Notes: generated by a model not told the origin, from the letters alone. 64,000 nt of DNA from Colias croceus (GCF_905220415.1 NC_059549.1:4030001-4094000), one strand, 5' to 3'. Shown: positions 20,262 to 33,603, numbered from the stretch's first letter. Translations and numbers: made by a program.

Positions 20262-21109
20262 TTTGACCTATTCAAATGGCGATGAATTATATTTTGTTAA
20301 GATACAAACAAAATTGTGTTTAATTACAATAAATTAAATGTTGGTAGAGTTCGAGTCCTGGAAATATATATAACGAAATATAATTTTAATTATTTTGAAG
20401 GCAACTCAATAGGAGGTGATAAACAGGGCGCGAGTATCAATCATTGATTTAATCGATACGTCCTTTATGACGTTGCATTTTATAATCATAATAAACGCAA
20501 CGTGATATTAAACAATTTAAAATGGCAAACAATATCAAAAAATAAATATCAAAATACCTTTATAGACTTGTGTAATTGTCGATTCGATCAACTTATCCAA
20601 TAGGGGTTCACCTCCCCTGCTAATAAACATAATGTTGCACAAATATATACTCTATTCCAAAGGAGTACGTGCGTTATTAGGGTGTCGATGTGTTATGTTG
20701 AGGTAGATTTGTATTTGGACAAGCTTTTTGTCATTTTGTTTCTCTTGTCCTGTTGTTTCTTTACAAGCGTGAATAGTTTTTACGCATTTCATATAACAGA
20801 GTTACATTTAAACGGTCCATTATTATAAAGAATTGTTTTCGTTTGAAGTATTGTTGAGTGCATTCAAGTTAGAATGGACTTTGTTTTTTTAAATCTGTGA
20901 CGAATGTCTTTTAGTTCCAATTTTTCGCTCATGACATGATTTTTGGAACATTTTGAAACGGAACTGTTAATTATCCGAATACGTCGACACCACGGGGAGT
21001 TTTTAATTATCATCCTTTGTATGTATGTGTGTTCATACATTTCATGCCGTCAAAAAAATGGATACATTAGAAGCTTTTCGTTAGCAAGCTAGATTAGTAT
21101 TGTGTATGA
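20262..21109. other. AT-rich intergenic, no gene seen
   Basis: Nothing coding is supported. GTTCGAGTCC near 20350 resembles a B box, but no tRNA-like fold was found. Confidence 0.5.
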
Positions 21110-21287
21110 ACAAAACAAGAAAACAAAATTTGTTTGTTTGAACGCACTAATCTCAGGAACTACTAGTCTGATTTGAAAAATTATTTTGGTGTTAGATAGC
21201 CTATTTATCGAGAAAGGCTTATAGGCTATACATATATCATCATGCTAAGACCAACAGGAGCGGAGTAAAACCGCGGGGCACAGCTAG
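21110..21287 (+). mobile_element. Helitron-like element (plus orientation)
   Basis: It ends with a GC-rich segment (AAACCGCGGGGCACAG) followed by CTAG and T. The body (ATCTCAGGAACTACTAGTCTG, GATTTGAAAAATTATTTT) has the wording of a common lepidopteran repeat. The 5' boundary is approximate. Confidence 0.5.
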
Positions 21288-21959
21288 TACCTACCTTATA
21301 AACCTAATTAAATATGAAATATAAACTGAATACATACAGCAACGTAAATAAATCTGTAGGAGCAGATACATGCAAAATGAAACTTATATTTTATCGGAAC
21401 TTACTGAGTTTAACGTAACTTTTAAGTATATTAAAGTAATATCATACTCTTTTAAAATTTCCTCTATCTTCTTAACCATTTAAGAAGATCAAAATGTAGT
21501 CATGAGGTTCTGATTTATAGAAAAAGTAAAGCTTTTAATATAAAATGTCCGACGATATTTCTAAATGTCAATTCTGAAGTGACTTGACAGGTGTCAACAG
21601 CAAAGTTAACATCAGCTGTTAGATTTTAAAATATAAAATTATTTAAAACTAATTGTATATAGTGCTTAAATAGAAAATATTATTAATTATTAACCATTAC
21701 ATTGATGTACAAGTGAAAATTATTGTGAAACACACCTTCTATGGGATCTACGCAACGTTTAACTTTTTAACGCGGAGGTCAACGTGTCAACGGTTATCCC
21801 AATTCAAATATCTTCGATAAACCAGGGGAGTACTAGTTTTATAATTTCATATTTAATTATAAACAAAACCTATATTCATTTGTATTACCAACACCGCTCA
21901 TATTTAATGAGCTACGTCACAATAAATACATTGGCACAAAAGTTACCGTCTCACTTTGC
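21288..21959. other. Spacer and possible 5' region of the LINE
   Basis: No gene is seen. Some of this may be the 5' untranslated region of the LINE that follows. Its 5' boundary could not be fixed because no second full-length copy is present. Confidence 0.4.
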
Positions 21960-22139
21960 TTGACAAGTTGGAAGCAATTTAGAAGACAAAAACTTATCGC
22001 CCCAGACAATATTATTCTTTACTCTTTACTACATCATACCGTTAATCACTTATCAACATTCAGTACTACCATAATAGTATTCAAATATAATTATCTCATA
22101 CATTTTCTTTCATCTGTTTCAGCAACTACAAAATACAAT

Positions 22140-23648
22140 ATGCTGACCCGCAAGGCAGTAGCTAAGGACATGGAGAATAAATTAAAAGCTACACTCCATG
22201 ATTTGAAAACATCACAATCTTTATGTGAAAAACTCATACAAGAGCGGGATGAAAGTGAATTAGAGATTCAAGAAATAATTAAAAAGAACTCTCTTCTAAA
22301 GGCCGAGCTGGCAGAACTACACATGAAATACATTTATAGTGAAGACAAGTGCAAAGCCCTCCAAGACATTGTGGACAGCTTCCAGCAGTGCTCTAGTGAC
22401 CATGAGATGGCTCTTAGCCGTATCGCTAAGTTGGAATGTAGCCTAATGGAAGTGCAAGAGGACAATCCCAAGCAGCAATGCAACACACCAAGTTGTCTTC
22501 ATGATGAATTAGTTGAATGTGGACAGTTAAGTGGCTCTGTAAACTTTAAAAAAATCAATTTCTCTTCACATAAGAAGTTGAAAAAATACCTTAGATTAAG
22601 TAAGTTTATCAAGCGTACCCAATCAATTGTTAGAAAGAGTTCTTTTAAAAATGTAGTTCAATTAGAGAAAGTCAATAAAAATCTGGTTCAAGAGTTAGAC
22701 AAATATCATAGGGATCTAGAATATTATAAAATCTTGTATGATGTAGAAACAAATGAATTAAAGGAGAAGATAGACTCTTTAAGTCAAATGTTAAATGATG
22801 TCAACCAGAAGTATTCTGCTGCCCAAATGCAAATAAACGAGCATATACAACAGGCAGATGACTTAATTAAGTTGAGTAATGAAAATATGGATCGCTTTGA
22901 GTCGCTGACCAATAAATATGTATGTCAGTGTTCAAAAAGTGACAATGAGCAAACGTCGCCCCATAAGCTTGACTGCACAGACATACATAGTGTTAAACCC
23001 GTGACAACAATTTCAACTAGTAAAACTAAACACCTTTCCGAGCAGGAAATTATTGTGTTGTCAGATAGTATTGGTCAGGGTTTTGGCGCTATGCTCAACA
23101 ATTTAGGGCTTAAAGTCACTAATATTTGCACTCCTAACAGTTCATTTAATTATATAATCAAATCACTTGATCATTTTAGCTTTAATAAGAATAATATTGT
23201 AATTATACTATATGGAGATAGTTTAAATATAAAAAATAAGGATATTGATGTAGGATTTCAAAAAATGTTGGAAATTAGTAGTCAGACTAAATGTAAATTT
23301 ATGTTGTGTACATTGCCGTACCTACCTGGTTTGACACAAGAACAAAATAGATTAATTCATAATATGAATTTAAAATTGTATAATGTAACAAATCATCATC
23401 GTGATGCATTTCTTTACTTTGACATTAATTTGTGTATTAAATCTTTTACTTTGACAAAGAATACAGTGTATCTGCCATCTAGATATAAGCGAGAACTTGC
23501 TATGTTAATAGCATATAATATTAACCAGTCTGGTACATGTTTGTTATCAGACCCTGGATCTACTATAATTTTATGTAGTAGTAATAATAATTATATACAC
23601 CAACCTTGTGTTGACAGAAAATCTAGCCCTAAGCTAGATTTAAACTAG
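22140..23648 (+). CDS. LINE ORF1: coiled-coil and SGNH/esterase-like protein
   Basis: The protein is about 502 residues from the first ATG (MLTRKAVAKDMENKLKATL). The frame is open for 60 codons upstream but without an ATG. Residues 1-110 and about 170-270 are rich in heptad-spaced leucines and charged residues and should form coiled coils, as in nucleic-acid-binding LINE ORF1 proteins. From about residue 300 there is an SGNH-type fold: EIIVLSDSIGQG places the presumed catalytic serine at 310, followed by IVIILYGDS and TLPYLPGLTQEQN. ORF1 proteins of CR1-type elements often carry such an esterase domain. The exact clade and whether the esterase is active are uncertain. It overlaps the start of the ORF2 frame by a few codons. 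Confidence 0.8.
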   Translation: MLTRKAVAKDMENKLKATLHDLKTSQSLCEKLIQERDESELEIQEIIKKNSLLKAELAELHMKYIYSEDKCKALQDIVDSFQQCSSDHEMALSRIAKLECSLMEVQEDNPKQQCNTPSCLHDELVECGQLSGSVNFKKINFSSHKKLKKYLRLSKFIKRTQSIVRKSSFKNVVQLEKVNKNLVQELDKYHRDLEYYKILYDVETNELKEKIDSLSQMLNDVNQKYSAAQMQINEHIQQADDLIKLSNENMDRFESLTNKYVCQCSKSDNEQTSPHKLDCTDIHSVKPVTTISTSKTKHLSEQEIIVLSDSIGQGFGAMLNNLGLKVTNICTPNSSFNYIIKSLDHFSFNKNNIVIILYGDSLNIKNKDIDVGFQKMLEISSQTKCKFMLCTLPYLPGLTQEQNRLIHNMNLKLYNVTNHHRDAFLYFDINLCIKSFTLTKNTVYLPSRYKRELAMLIAYNINQSGTCLLSDPGSTIILCSSNNNYIHQPCVDRKSSPKLDLN

Positions 23649-26600
23649 TATATAAGACAACAGCTAAGCAGACTTTTTCTATTGTACATCAAAACATTCA
23701 AGGCTTGGCTAGCAAATTATTAGAAATAGAATTATTTTTAAATCATAATAGAATTAAGGTTTTTTGTGTAACAGAACATTGGCTTAAACAATGTCAGTTG
23801 GTAATAAATATTGATAATTATACATTAAAAAGTATATACTTCAGGACATATGCTATTCATGGAGGTTCTCTTATTTTTGTACACAATAGTGTAAAATGTA
23901 AAGAACGAACTGACATTGTTAGTCTTTCTGTAGAACGGACCATTGAACTGTCCTGTGTTGAACTGGAGCGTTACATTATTGTTTGCGTTTATAGACCCCC
24001 TTCCAGTGACTATAATATGTTTGAGACAGTCATGGAAGAAATATTAAAGCGTTTAAGTAGGAGTAAAAAAAAAGTTATAGTATGTGGTGATTTTAATATT
24101 GATATACTTTTACAAACACAAACGGCTACACGAATTGTTAATTTGTTTCAGTCATTTAATCTGTATAAACTTTTTAATGAACCCACACGAATTACACCTA
24201 CTTCTGCAACCTGTATTGATAATATATACTGCGACTGCTTCTGTTTAGAGAAAAATATTCTCAATACACTCACTTCGGATCACTGTGGCCAGAAAGTAGT
24301 TTTTGAATGGGATTGCTTACCTGAATTTAAAAGAATTAATGTTAGGCCTATAAGTAAAAAAGGCATTAATAAATTTAGAGATAATATTAATAAAAACCTG
24401 CCCGTACTGAATGATCAATCCTGTAATAATAATCCTTGTGAAATGTTTAAAAATCTTTTCAATTTAGTTCATAATGAATTTGAAAAAATATTTAAAGTTA
24501 AATCTTTAAATATTACCAAGGATTTACCATTTAGTAAATGGGCGACACCTAGCATACATAGGTGTAGGATCGTTCTTTATGAGTTATATGGTATGAAGCA
24601 ATATAATAAAGACCCATCTTTTCTTAGTTATGTTAGAAATTACTCAAAAACTTTTAAAATTGTTTGTTTTACTGCGAAGCGATTGTATATCAGAGATAAA
24701 ATACGCGAATCGGATAATAAAGTTAAAACAGTTTGGTCTATTATTAATGGTGAAATGGGTAAAAGCAAATCAAGTAATACTATAAAACTTGTAAATAATG
24801 ACAGGGTTATTGACAAAAGTGCTGATGTTGCGCTTGCTTTTGAAGAATTCTTCAGTAGTGTCCCTGTTATAGGTCTACCAGAATCTGATGGCATATTTAT
24901 ATTTAAGAAATAAAAGATTTTCATGTGGCAACTTATTTGACAACTATCAAATTGGTTGTCAAATTATTTGTCTTTTTTGCCGTTGATAAATAATTTTTAG
25001 GATTTTGTCTAAAAAATCTTCGAAAATGTCGAAAAAGCCGCTGTGATCACAAGCAAGAGGTGTTGTTTATAATGTGTATAGAAAAATATTTGATGAAGAA
25101 GGGTCAAACACATCACAATTTTCAATTTAGAAGATTTTATTGGTAAATTGGACTTACCCGCTTTGATACTTTCAATTAAAAAATATTATATGTAGGTAAC
25201 TATAATATTGTTTGTTGATTGGAATATAATTTTATGAAAACTTATTACAGGAGTTTCCAATACGGCTATTCGTCAAGTCCAAGCTGTCCAAGTCAATTTT
25301 ATAATGTGTGTATCTGTTAATACTTACGAAAATAAACATAGTTTTATTTTATTTTCATTTTATTTTATAAAAAATTATAAGCAGTCTAGTTTTCTATCGA
25401 TATAACATCGATATTTTCACATGGCATAATGATAATGAACATACAAATATAGGTATGTGTAAATAATAATATGTATTACCTGTATAAAAGTAATATGTAT
25501 ATTATACATGTAAGTATGTACCTACATAATATTAAGTGGATATCTCATTATTAAGTACAGTACTGTCCACTTATGTAATGTGACTAATGATATTGAGAAC
25601 AAACTAAAAAATAAGCAGTATCAAGATCGTTCAGTCCATTTTCCCTAGGGTTGCACACTCAAAATTTTGATTTCCCTAATTGCCATCAGATTCTGGTTTA
25701 CCTATACTATAACTAATAGTTTAAATTCGTCTTCAGCACTTGCAGAAACCTTTTTGAGGGACCATGTTGCGGGGTGCAGTACATTATTTGAATTACGACA
25801 CGTAACTGCTAGTGATATTGTTACTGCCTTTAAGACGCTTAATCTAAAAAATACTTGTGATCTTTGGGGAATGTCCGTAAATTTAGTTAATAATATCATA
25901 GAAAATATTGCGAAAAATTTAGCTTTTATATTTAATAAGTGTTGTGACTATGGTACATTTCCTAATTTACTAAAGCTTAGTAAAGTTATACCTCTATTTA
26001 AGAAGGGCGATCAAGAAGACTGTAACAATTATAGACCTATCTCTATTTTACCAACATTAAGTAAGGTATTCGAGAAGTTAATATTAAACCAACTGAGTAG
26101 TCATTTTGCATCTAATGATTTACTGCACACCAAACAGTTTGGTTTCACAAAGGGGCGCTCAACCACAGATGCTGGGGTTGCACTTCTAACACATATATAT
26201 AAAGCATGGGAAAACTCAAAAAATGCTCTGGGGATATTTTGTGACCTCTCCAAGGCATTTGACTGCGTTGAACATTGTACTTTGTTACGTAAACTTAATC
26301 ACTATGGAATTAAAGGAAAAGCACAGAACCTCATAGCGTCATACCTGCATGATAGGATACAGACTGTAGTTGTTAATGGAGAACGTTCTAGCGGTGCGTC
26401 AATTAACATTGGTGTTCCACAGGGGTCAATTTTAGGTCCCTTCTTGTTCTTGGTATATATCAATGATCTTCCCTATTATTTGCAGGATAGGTGTGAAATA
26501 GTTCTGTTTGCAGATGATACCTCATTAATTTTTAATGTGGATAGGCATGACCCAAATGTTGACGAAGTGAACAGTGCTCTTTTACACATATCTGAATGGT

Positions 26601-27349
26601 TTAATGCCAATAATTTATTATTAAATGCCAAAAAAACCACTTGTGTTGAATTTCTACTTCCTAACGTAAAAAAGTTGAACAGAGATATTACCTTGAACGG
26701 GGAGGTATTGCATCCTACTGAGTCTACTGTATTTCTAGGGTTAACATTGGACGAGAAACTACAGTGGGGAGCCCATGTCAACACCGCTGCAGGTAAGCTC
26801 AGTTCAGCTGCATATGCAGTCCGAAAAATAAGGCAACTCACCGATGAAGATACGGCTAGACTGGTTTATTTCAGCTACTTTCATAGCATTATGTCCTATG
26901 GAATTCTACTGTGGGGCAGGGCTGCAGATATAGAAACTATATTTATCTTACAGAAAAGAGCCATTCGCTCTATATATAATTTACGTGCTCGGGATTCACT
27001 AAGAGATCATTTTAAGAATACTGGTATCCTTACTGTACCATCACAGTATATATTTAATAATATTTTGCATGTACACAAAAGCTCCGACTTACACACAAGA
27101 GTAGGAGATAGACACGATTATGGCACAAGGAACAGGAATAGAATTGAAATGCCATTTTTCCGATTAGCTAAAGTTAAAAATTCATTTATGGGTCAAGGTA
27201 TACGCTTTTACAATAGAATTCCTCACAATATTAAAGAGTTTAGTAGTTCTAAATTTAAAACTTATATAAAAAATGTATTAGTTCAGAGAGCGTACTACAG
27301 TATTCAGGAATATATGGACGATAAAAACCCATGGAGGGTTGTCGCGTAA
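23633..27349 (+). pseudogene. LINE ORF2: endonuclease-reverse transcriptase, interrupted
   Basis: The first part encodes an APE-type endonuclease with HQNIQG, TEHWL, CGDFNID and TSDHC, which nicks target DNA. After an inserted element the frame resumes (TITNSLNSS) into a reverse transcriptase with NYRPISILP, KGRSTTDAG, GVPQGSILGP and the FADDT catalytic box, then a typical C-terminal domain ending in DDKNPWRVV. The ORF2 frame opens inside the end of ORF1 (23633) and has no ATG before the first endonuclease motif. Translation would therefore need reinitiation or frameshifting. Removing the insert and one TA restores one continuous frame of about 960 codons. With the insert it stops at 24911-24913. 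Confidence 0.9.
24870..25704. mobile_element. 835-bp TA-flanked inverted-repeat element inside LINE ORF2
   Basis: The ends are TAGGTCTACCAGAATCTGAT and, in reverse complement, TAGGTAAACCAGAATCTGAT. They agree over about 24 bases with two differences, and similarity decays inward for some 40 more. TA lies on both sides (24868-24869 and 25705-25706). Only a TA duplication, not TATA, restores the interrupted ORF2 frame. It has no transposase ORF, so it is a non-autonomous element of a TA-targeting superfamily, most simply Tc1/mariner-like. Confidence 0.8.
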
Positions 27350-27579
27350 AAACCACAAGACAGTTCATTGGCATATTATGTAGTTAGATATAAGTTTCAT
27401 ATATTGTAATATTTACATGATTTTAAAAGAGCAACTATGGAGTTTCTTGCCGATTCTTCTCCATAGATCACTGCTTTCCGAATCGGTGGTAAATGTTAAA
27501 ATAATTATGTAATGACGATTCGAAAGTGCTACTAAATAGTAGTCTAATTGAATAAATGAATGTTTGAGTTTGAGTTTGA

Positions 27580-30500
27580 CCCCGTTAACTTGAGTTTATA
27601 GCTCTGAAACTAGCGATTCACGTGACTTTTAGTGTTGAATATTTTCTTAGAATTTTCGTTTATTAAAAGTGTTAGTGACAAAAATCCAATTTTTGTGTAC
27701 CAGATGTACACAAAAATTGGATAAGAATATCTATATACATTTTAACTTATTGATTTAATAATGAACATAACAGTAGTCAGTAAATAGCATAATATTATGA
27801 TTATATTATTCTCTTAGAATACAGAGCTTTTCGACTAGTGTAAGGGACAGTGTACATAGTTATGTAATGTAATGTTTTTTTTTTTTTTGCAAAATAAACA
27901 TTATAAGAACTTTTAAAATCTATATTATTAATGAAGTTGTAGACATTCTATAAAAATTTATACTATAATAATTCTAGTTATGTAGGGGTGGCCACGAAAC
28001 ACACGACTCACACAGACCTAACCCTAAGGCCGGGTCTAGACTCTAGATGTAAGAGATTTATTGTTTAATCACAAGCATTCACCCACCTCAGTATTGCGTC
28101 GGTAAATTGTGGCTAGCTTTAAATGAAATTGCTATAGAGATACTGGAAGGAGTTAGGAGTTTTATTAAATCGTTAATAAGGTTTGACTATTTTGTGTGGG
28201 TTGATCACGATTAAAAATAAAAGTTAGTGAATGAGGTTATTTTCGATTAGTGAAAAAGTTTAGTAGGTACCAAATAACTATATCTATTATCAATAGCTAT
28301 TAAATAAAAAAATGTAGATTATATTATGTATAGAGTATAGACAGTGTGTATGGTTAGATATTATGTAGCGACTAAAGATTTTCATCGTACTTAGGTATGC
28401 TAGGAAATGTATGTAAATAAATTAACTGTTTATATCTAAAGGCAATTTAATAATTATACTATTACAATTAATATTTTGTTTGCAATATTTTTTATTTATT
28501 TATTAAATACACTGAACTGGCATTTTGACGTCTTACCAGTAACTCTTTTTCAATGTTCTCTTCACTCACATACTATTGTAAACGAAATGACGCGAAGGCA
28601 TTATTTAAAACTTGTTTTCCATCGAAAGTTAATGCAAATGTGCACTAAATAACCTCTTGACATCCAATAAAAATTAAAACCGTTCTTTTTAATTAGCACT
28701 CATGCCTATGCCGTATTTCTTAATTGACTTTAATAACCTGAAGCGCTCGCAAGAACAATAAATCTCGACGAAACGTAGGTATTAAAATAAAATTAGGTAG
28801 CTTGGAATGTTAATATAATAAAAAACATAAATTTCTTTAGTAATTTTCGCTCGAACGTGGGTGGATTGTGGCTTTGTTATGCACGTTTTCAAAGGAAAAA
28901 AGCAAAATGTTTTAATTCTTCCTAATAGGTATAACTATGCCACTTCAGTACCTATAAAATTAGAAAAAAGTTGTGAAAGTAGAGCTTACATGAAAAATAG
29001 TGTGTGCAAAATAAACCATTCATGACATTAAGTGCCCTTAAAATAATACAGTAAATTCTACTATAATACCGCTGTTGTCTTTGAACTCTTAATTTTTTAT
29101 CAATTAAAACATTGTAGAAACTTCCATATAACGGTCTAGATAACGATAACAAATAAGACGTAATAAAAATAACAAATGCACTAATTATCATATAATGAAA
29201 CATAACGCCAGGCTTCACGACTTACGCGTGCGTGACAGTGCTGTGTGAACGAAAACAAAGTGAAACATTTCATTTATTAAATCGAAATTAATATTCAAGC
29301 AACCGACACTGTGTGGTCTTGATACTTTTGAACGATTAGATCGTTTCAAACGATTATAGAATTGTACCTGAGAATGCTTTTTTAATAAACGTAGGCGCAA
29401 ACGTCGTCAATGACAACATATTTCGACCTATGTCAAATTAATCCTGTTACAAAGAAATGGTTATGACATGCGACAAAAATACTTAATCGCCTTTACAGTT
29501 TATAAACCTCAAATACGTTTGATAATTCACAAAATAAATATTTTGAAGATATTGAATCAAGGAAGGATTTAATGTATAAAAAGAATATTCTTTATTCTTT
29601 GTGACAATATTTTAAAACCTCAATTGAATGTAACGTAAAACGATGTACATTCTACAATATATTATTTTCTATTTATGTTATGTTTTGTATCGTTATAAAA
29701 AAAAATAACCATCTAGCTAAGCCGCATTATTGTAAGGATTTTTTAATAAACTGTAACAAATTATATGAACATGGTTAAATACTAATATTAAATAATATAA
29801 TTTAGCAAAATAGAAGCACGTCTACACTAAGATAACAACGTACGACCAAAGTCACGTAAACGCCAAGGCATTTTCACTATCAAAAATTTTTAAGATAACG
29901 CACAAAATGATTCATCCCCAGTTACTCTGTATTCGCGGACATGCGCTGTCAGCCCATAAAAAACAACAATGGGGTTTTAGGAGACGTAAAAACAGTAGCA
30001 AGAAGAATTTATTATAATGGCCAAGTCTTTCAGAGAAGAAACAATGCAGGCGCAGAAGTGTGGCACATACATTTGTACAACAGTAGCAAATTAGACAAAG
30101 ACAATTGTCTTTAGTTCCATATATCTATTGACCCATTCTGAAGATATTTTAAAGGAAACAAAGGCCTTAGAAATTGTTTTAGGGCTAATTGTTATATTAT
30201 GTAATAGAACTCTGAATTCTCTGTTTGGACATAATTTATGTTTTTATTGTCACTATTGTTAGAATGTGTTGAGTTGTAAATTATAAAGAATGACATGGTT
30301 CTTATGTTTTTTTTTTTTTTTTTATTTGAATAAATTAACAGAAACTATATCGTCGTTGTAAAAAAATGGACACAGCTCGAATTAATTTTAGTTTGATTGT
30401 TCAATGAAATTCTTATTAATAAAAATCAATATCTTAAATTAATAACAATATAAATAAAAATATTTGTCTATTTGTCTCAGGAATCTTCGCACATAACATT

Positions 30501-30970
30501 CCAGCTTTATTTTATATGACATTATGATGTGTTCTCTCAAGTCTAAGTGTAATGTCACCGCCTCTTCCGTCCCATAAAGCAGTATTTAATAGAGACCGAT
30601 TAATTAACGCCATAATTCAAGCCGGTATCGATAATAAAACAATCAAGTGACAATTAAACAGTTCTCGTAAAAGGAATGTCTCTATAAAAGATCGAAGAGT
30701 ATTAACATAAACATCGAGTTAGCGTCTCAAACATCTTCACGGGACTATTTGAATAAATTACTTCACTCACTTTTATTGTAGCAATAATTTTGAGGATTGT
30801 ACTTCAAGTAAGAGTAATTTGTTTAATGTACGTCGGTGTTGAGGTGAATAGAGAAATGTTTAATAGAAGGAAAACTAAAATTACTCTGATAATATTGCTT
30901 CTTAAACTATAGCTAAAAAGCAAGTCTAGCCACTCGCTCCGGCTTCAACTGGTTTAAAATTATAATAATA
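27580..30970. other. AT-rich intergenic, no gene seen
   Basis: It contains a perfect hairpin (27684-27722) and T-runs near 27872 and 30307. Short open frames at 28952-29400 (minus) show no motif. Confidence 0.5.
27684..27722. repeat. Perfect 17-bp inverted repeat
   Basis: ATCCAATTTTTGTGTAC and its exact complement are separated by CAGAT. Its position shortly after the LINE 3' end may be coincidental. No U-tract follows and the function is unknown. Confidence 0.8.
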
Positions 30971-31156
30971 CTAGCTTACCGCCCGCGGCTTCGCCCGCTT
31001 TGTCTTAAACCTAATAAATTATATACAAAGACCTTCCTCTGGAATCACTCTATCTATTAAAAAAAACCACATCAAAATCCGTTGCGTAGTTTTAAAGATT
31101 TAAGCATACAAAGGGACATAGGGACAGAGAAAACGACTTTGTTTTATATGTAGTGA
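30971..31156 (-). mobile_element. Helitron-like short element
   Basis: The minus strand begins TCACTACATATAAAACAAAG and ends with the hairpin AAGCGGGCGAAGCCGCGGGC and CTAG. It is closely similar to the copy at 61188-61380. No ORF. Confidence 0.65.
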
Positions 31157-33603
31157 AGAAATAGACCAGTCTATACTCAGGAATAATGTTACTGTCTAGA
31201 TAAAAAAAAAATTAATATTTATCCCGTAGTTTAGAGCCTATTTCATACAAACGAACAAAAATAGATAGATCCTTCCTATAAACGATATAAATTCATTAAA
31301 TTATTTTTAAATAGAAATGTATACTTAATTAAACATGCATAATATAATCACATACACCGTGAAAGCAGCTTTGTAATAGTCGAATTGTCATGTATAGCGC
31401 TATCTAAATACGAATCTATCCAATAAATCTTTCTAATTGGATAACGGTCAAGCATTATCTATCACGGTTGCGAATGAACATCCTATAATGAGCCATTAGC
31501 ATTTCTTTACACACGTTAAGAAAATAATAAAGGATACCGAACTGGGAAGGATGCGGGAACAAATGTTATTACATTTCTTTAACAGCGTAATGTTTTAAAA
31601 CGATGATGATGTATTTGATTGATGAGTATAGTTTCTTAAGAGCTTCTTGATTAGAAGGCTCTTTGTTATGAAATAGAGCCAATTATAATTATGAATTAAA
31701 CAAAAATAAATTATATATTTTTACGATAGAATGAAGAACTGCTGCATAATAATTATGTATTTAAGAAATCGCAAGGTTGCAGTTTTTTTTTATTACTGTA
31801 ATAAATATTTCTCCAATATCATAAAAATATATAAATTACAATGTTGACTTACTATAAGAAATAGAAGAGGCATCTTTACAATAGCCTATATTATTCATAA
31901 ACAGTAGCACCAAAATTTATAAGGGGTCAATATTTCTCGATGTAGCTATCACTTTATCAAAGGCATCTAATGACCGGTCAGTCCATAGCCACTACTGTCA
32001 AACTAATGAGAAAATATACGCGTGAAAACCAATAAATTATAGACGCCGAATAAAATGGCATATTAATTGGGTATTAGAGACTTCGACACCTCACCAGCCA
32101 TTCTACGTTGAGTTATTTGAATAATATCGGTATAATAGGGTGGGTGTAAATTTTTAGACCGCAGGCGATTTTTGGCGTGATATGAATAAATTATTGTTCG
32201 AGATTTTGGGTAATCTGGCTTCTGCCCAAGGCTCGTAACGCGTACGTGACTGTATGGGTTTGGAGTTTTTACGAAAATATTCCCATAATACTAAGGACCA
32301 ACATACTTTTATTGTTATTGTATGAAGTGTGCAGATTTATAATGACACTCACAGGACACTGCGAGTAAGCAAAATTGAACCCGAAATGGCTCTAAATTAC
32401 ACATCAGAACTGCCCAAACACAAGCATCTCATTTAAACGTTTAAGGAAATCGGAAAAAAGGTAAAATTATTATCATAATTCCATCCGAGCCCGCCACAAT
32501 TCAATTTGCTTCTGAATTTATAAAGAAACTAAATTACAAACGTAATTGCTACGCGGATAATATTCGAGCGTAATATAGGAATTGGGATATTAAAAAGTTC
32601 CTCAAAGTTATTTTGGAGCTCGATTTGCAGTTTCACCTTTGTGTTAGCAAAGACTTGGCAAAATTAACGGAAGATTGACTGACCACAAATTGGGGATCGG
32701 TTGTCATGCGAGATAACATCAGAGGAATCTCATTAAATTGGAATAGTCCGATATTCGGGATTGTGTTGCGAACAAAGAATTTCACGGATAATTGTGTGAA
32801 TATTTTTAACCTTTCTTATTCTTCCAAAATAAAATTAAGTCTTTTCCAAAAATATTTGATGTCATTTGAATATCTACATATGACAAATATTGTACACCAT
32901 TTTGCAAAAGTACAACTACGTATTCGAAATATTTTTAGTAGCACTGCTGTGTAACAACTGTGAAAAAATGATACCTATGAACAATATTCGTTTGAAAGTA
33001 CATCATATGCTTTTTAAAAAGTTTATGTATTTTGTTTGTGTAAATAGTACTTTTTACATTCGTCTTTCTTTGTGCATGTTTTATCTCTATACAAAGCAAT
33101 CATTTAAAGTTTTTGTTTCGAACAAACTCTGCTTATAAAGGAGAGTGCATATTAAGTGACAGATTAGTACATGTCCTCTACAAAGCAAAAAAGAAACGTG
33201 AAATTCGTGAATAGCAAACAGATGGTAGGCAAAGCGAGCGAAGCCGGGTGATTGAACTTAACTACCACGTTGCCTCCGGCGGGCGGAAAATTAAAAACTA
33301 AGGGGGGCGCTTCGTAGCCATTCTTTTTAATTTTTCTGTGACTGATACGTTGTGGAATCATTAAAAATTCTCCATCACCCTTGCAATTGAAGCGGCATTC
33401 ATGGAACCACTTCTATGGAATTTTCGATGGAGTTATAATAGCTGTTTGTTTTTTGACACTTTACTGGGCAAGTGACACAGAAGTGTCGATATGCTTTGTA
33501 GTCTTTTGTAGTGCACTTAATGTCTTATATGGAGCTGGTAAAACAAAGTCACAACGAGGGTTAAACGTGATACAATCTGTCAAGCTACAGAATATATAAA
33601 TAA
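31157..33603. other. AT-rich intergenic, no gene seen
   Basis: Open frames at 32706-33138 are AT-rich and unrecognised. A GC-rich patch near 33219-33310 (GCGAGCGAAGCC, GGCGGGCGG) may be a repeat fragment. Confidence 0.5.

Larger units (their letters stand above)
21960..27579 (+). mobile_element. CR1/L2-like LINE with two ORFs, split by a DNA element
   Basis: ORF1 (coiled coil plus SGNH-like domain) and ORF2 (endonuclease plus reverse transcriptase) are followed by a short 3' UTR. The 3' end is a few GTTTGA units, with no poly(A). The 3' UTR and tail are matched by a truncated minus-strand copy at 36385-36690. An esterase-like ORF1 and a simple-repeat tail fit the CR1/L2 group. Apart from the inserted element in ORF2, both frames are open, so the copy was young when interrupted. 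The 5' end is not defined. Confidence 0.85.

Noticed and set aside
24868..25706. TATA four-base target duplication for the insert in LINE ORF2
   Set aside because: TATA is present at both ends, but only a TA duplication restores the LINE reading frame.
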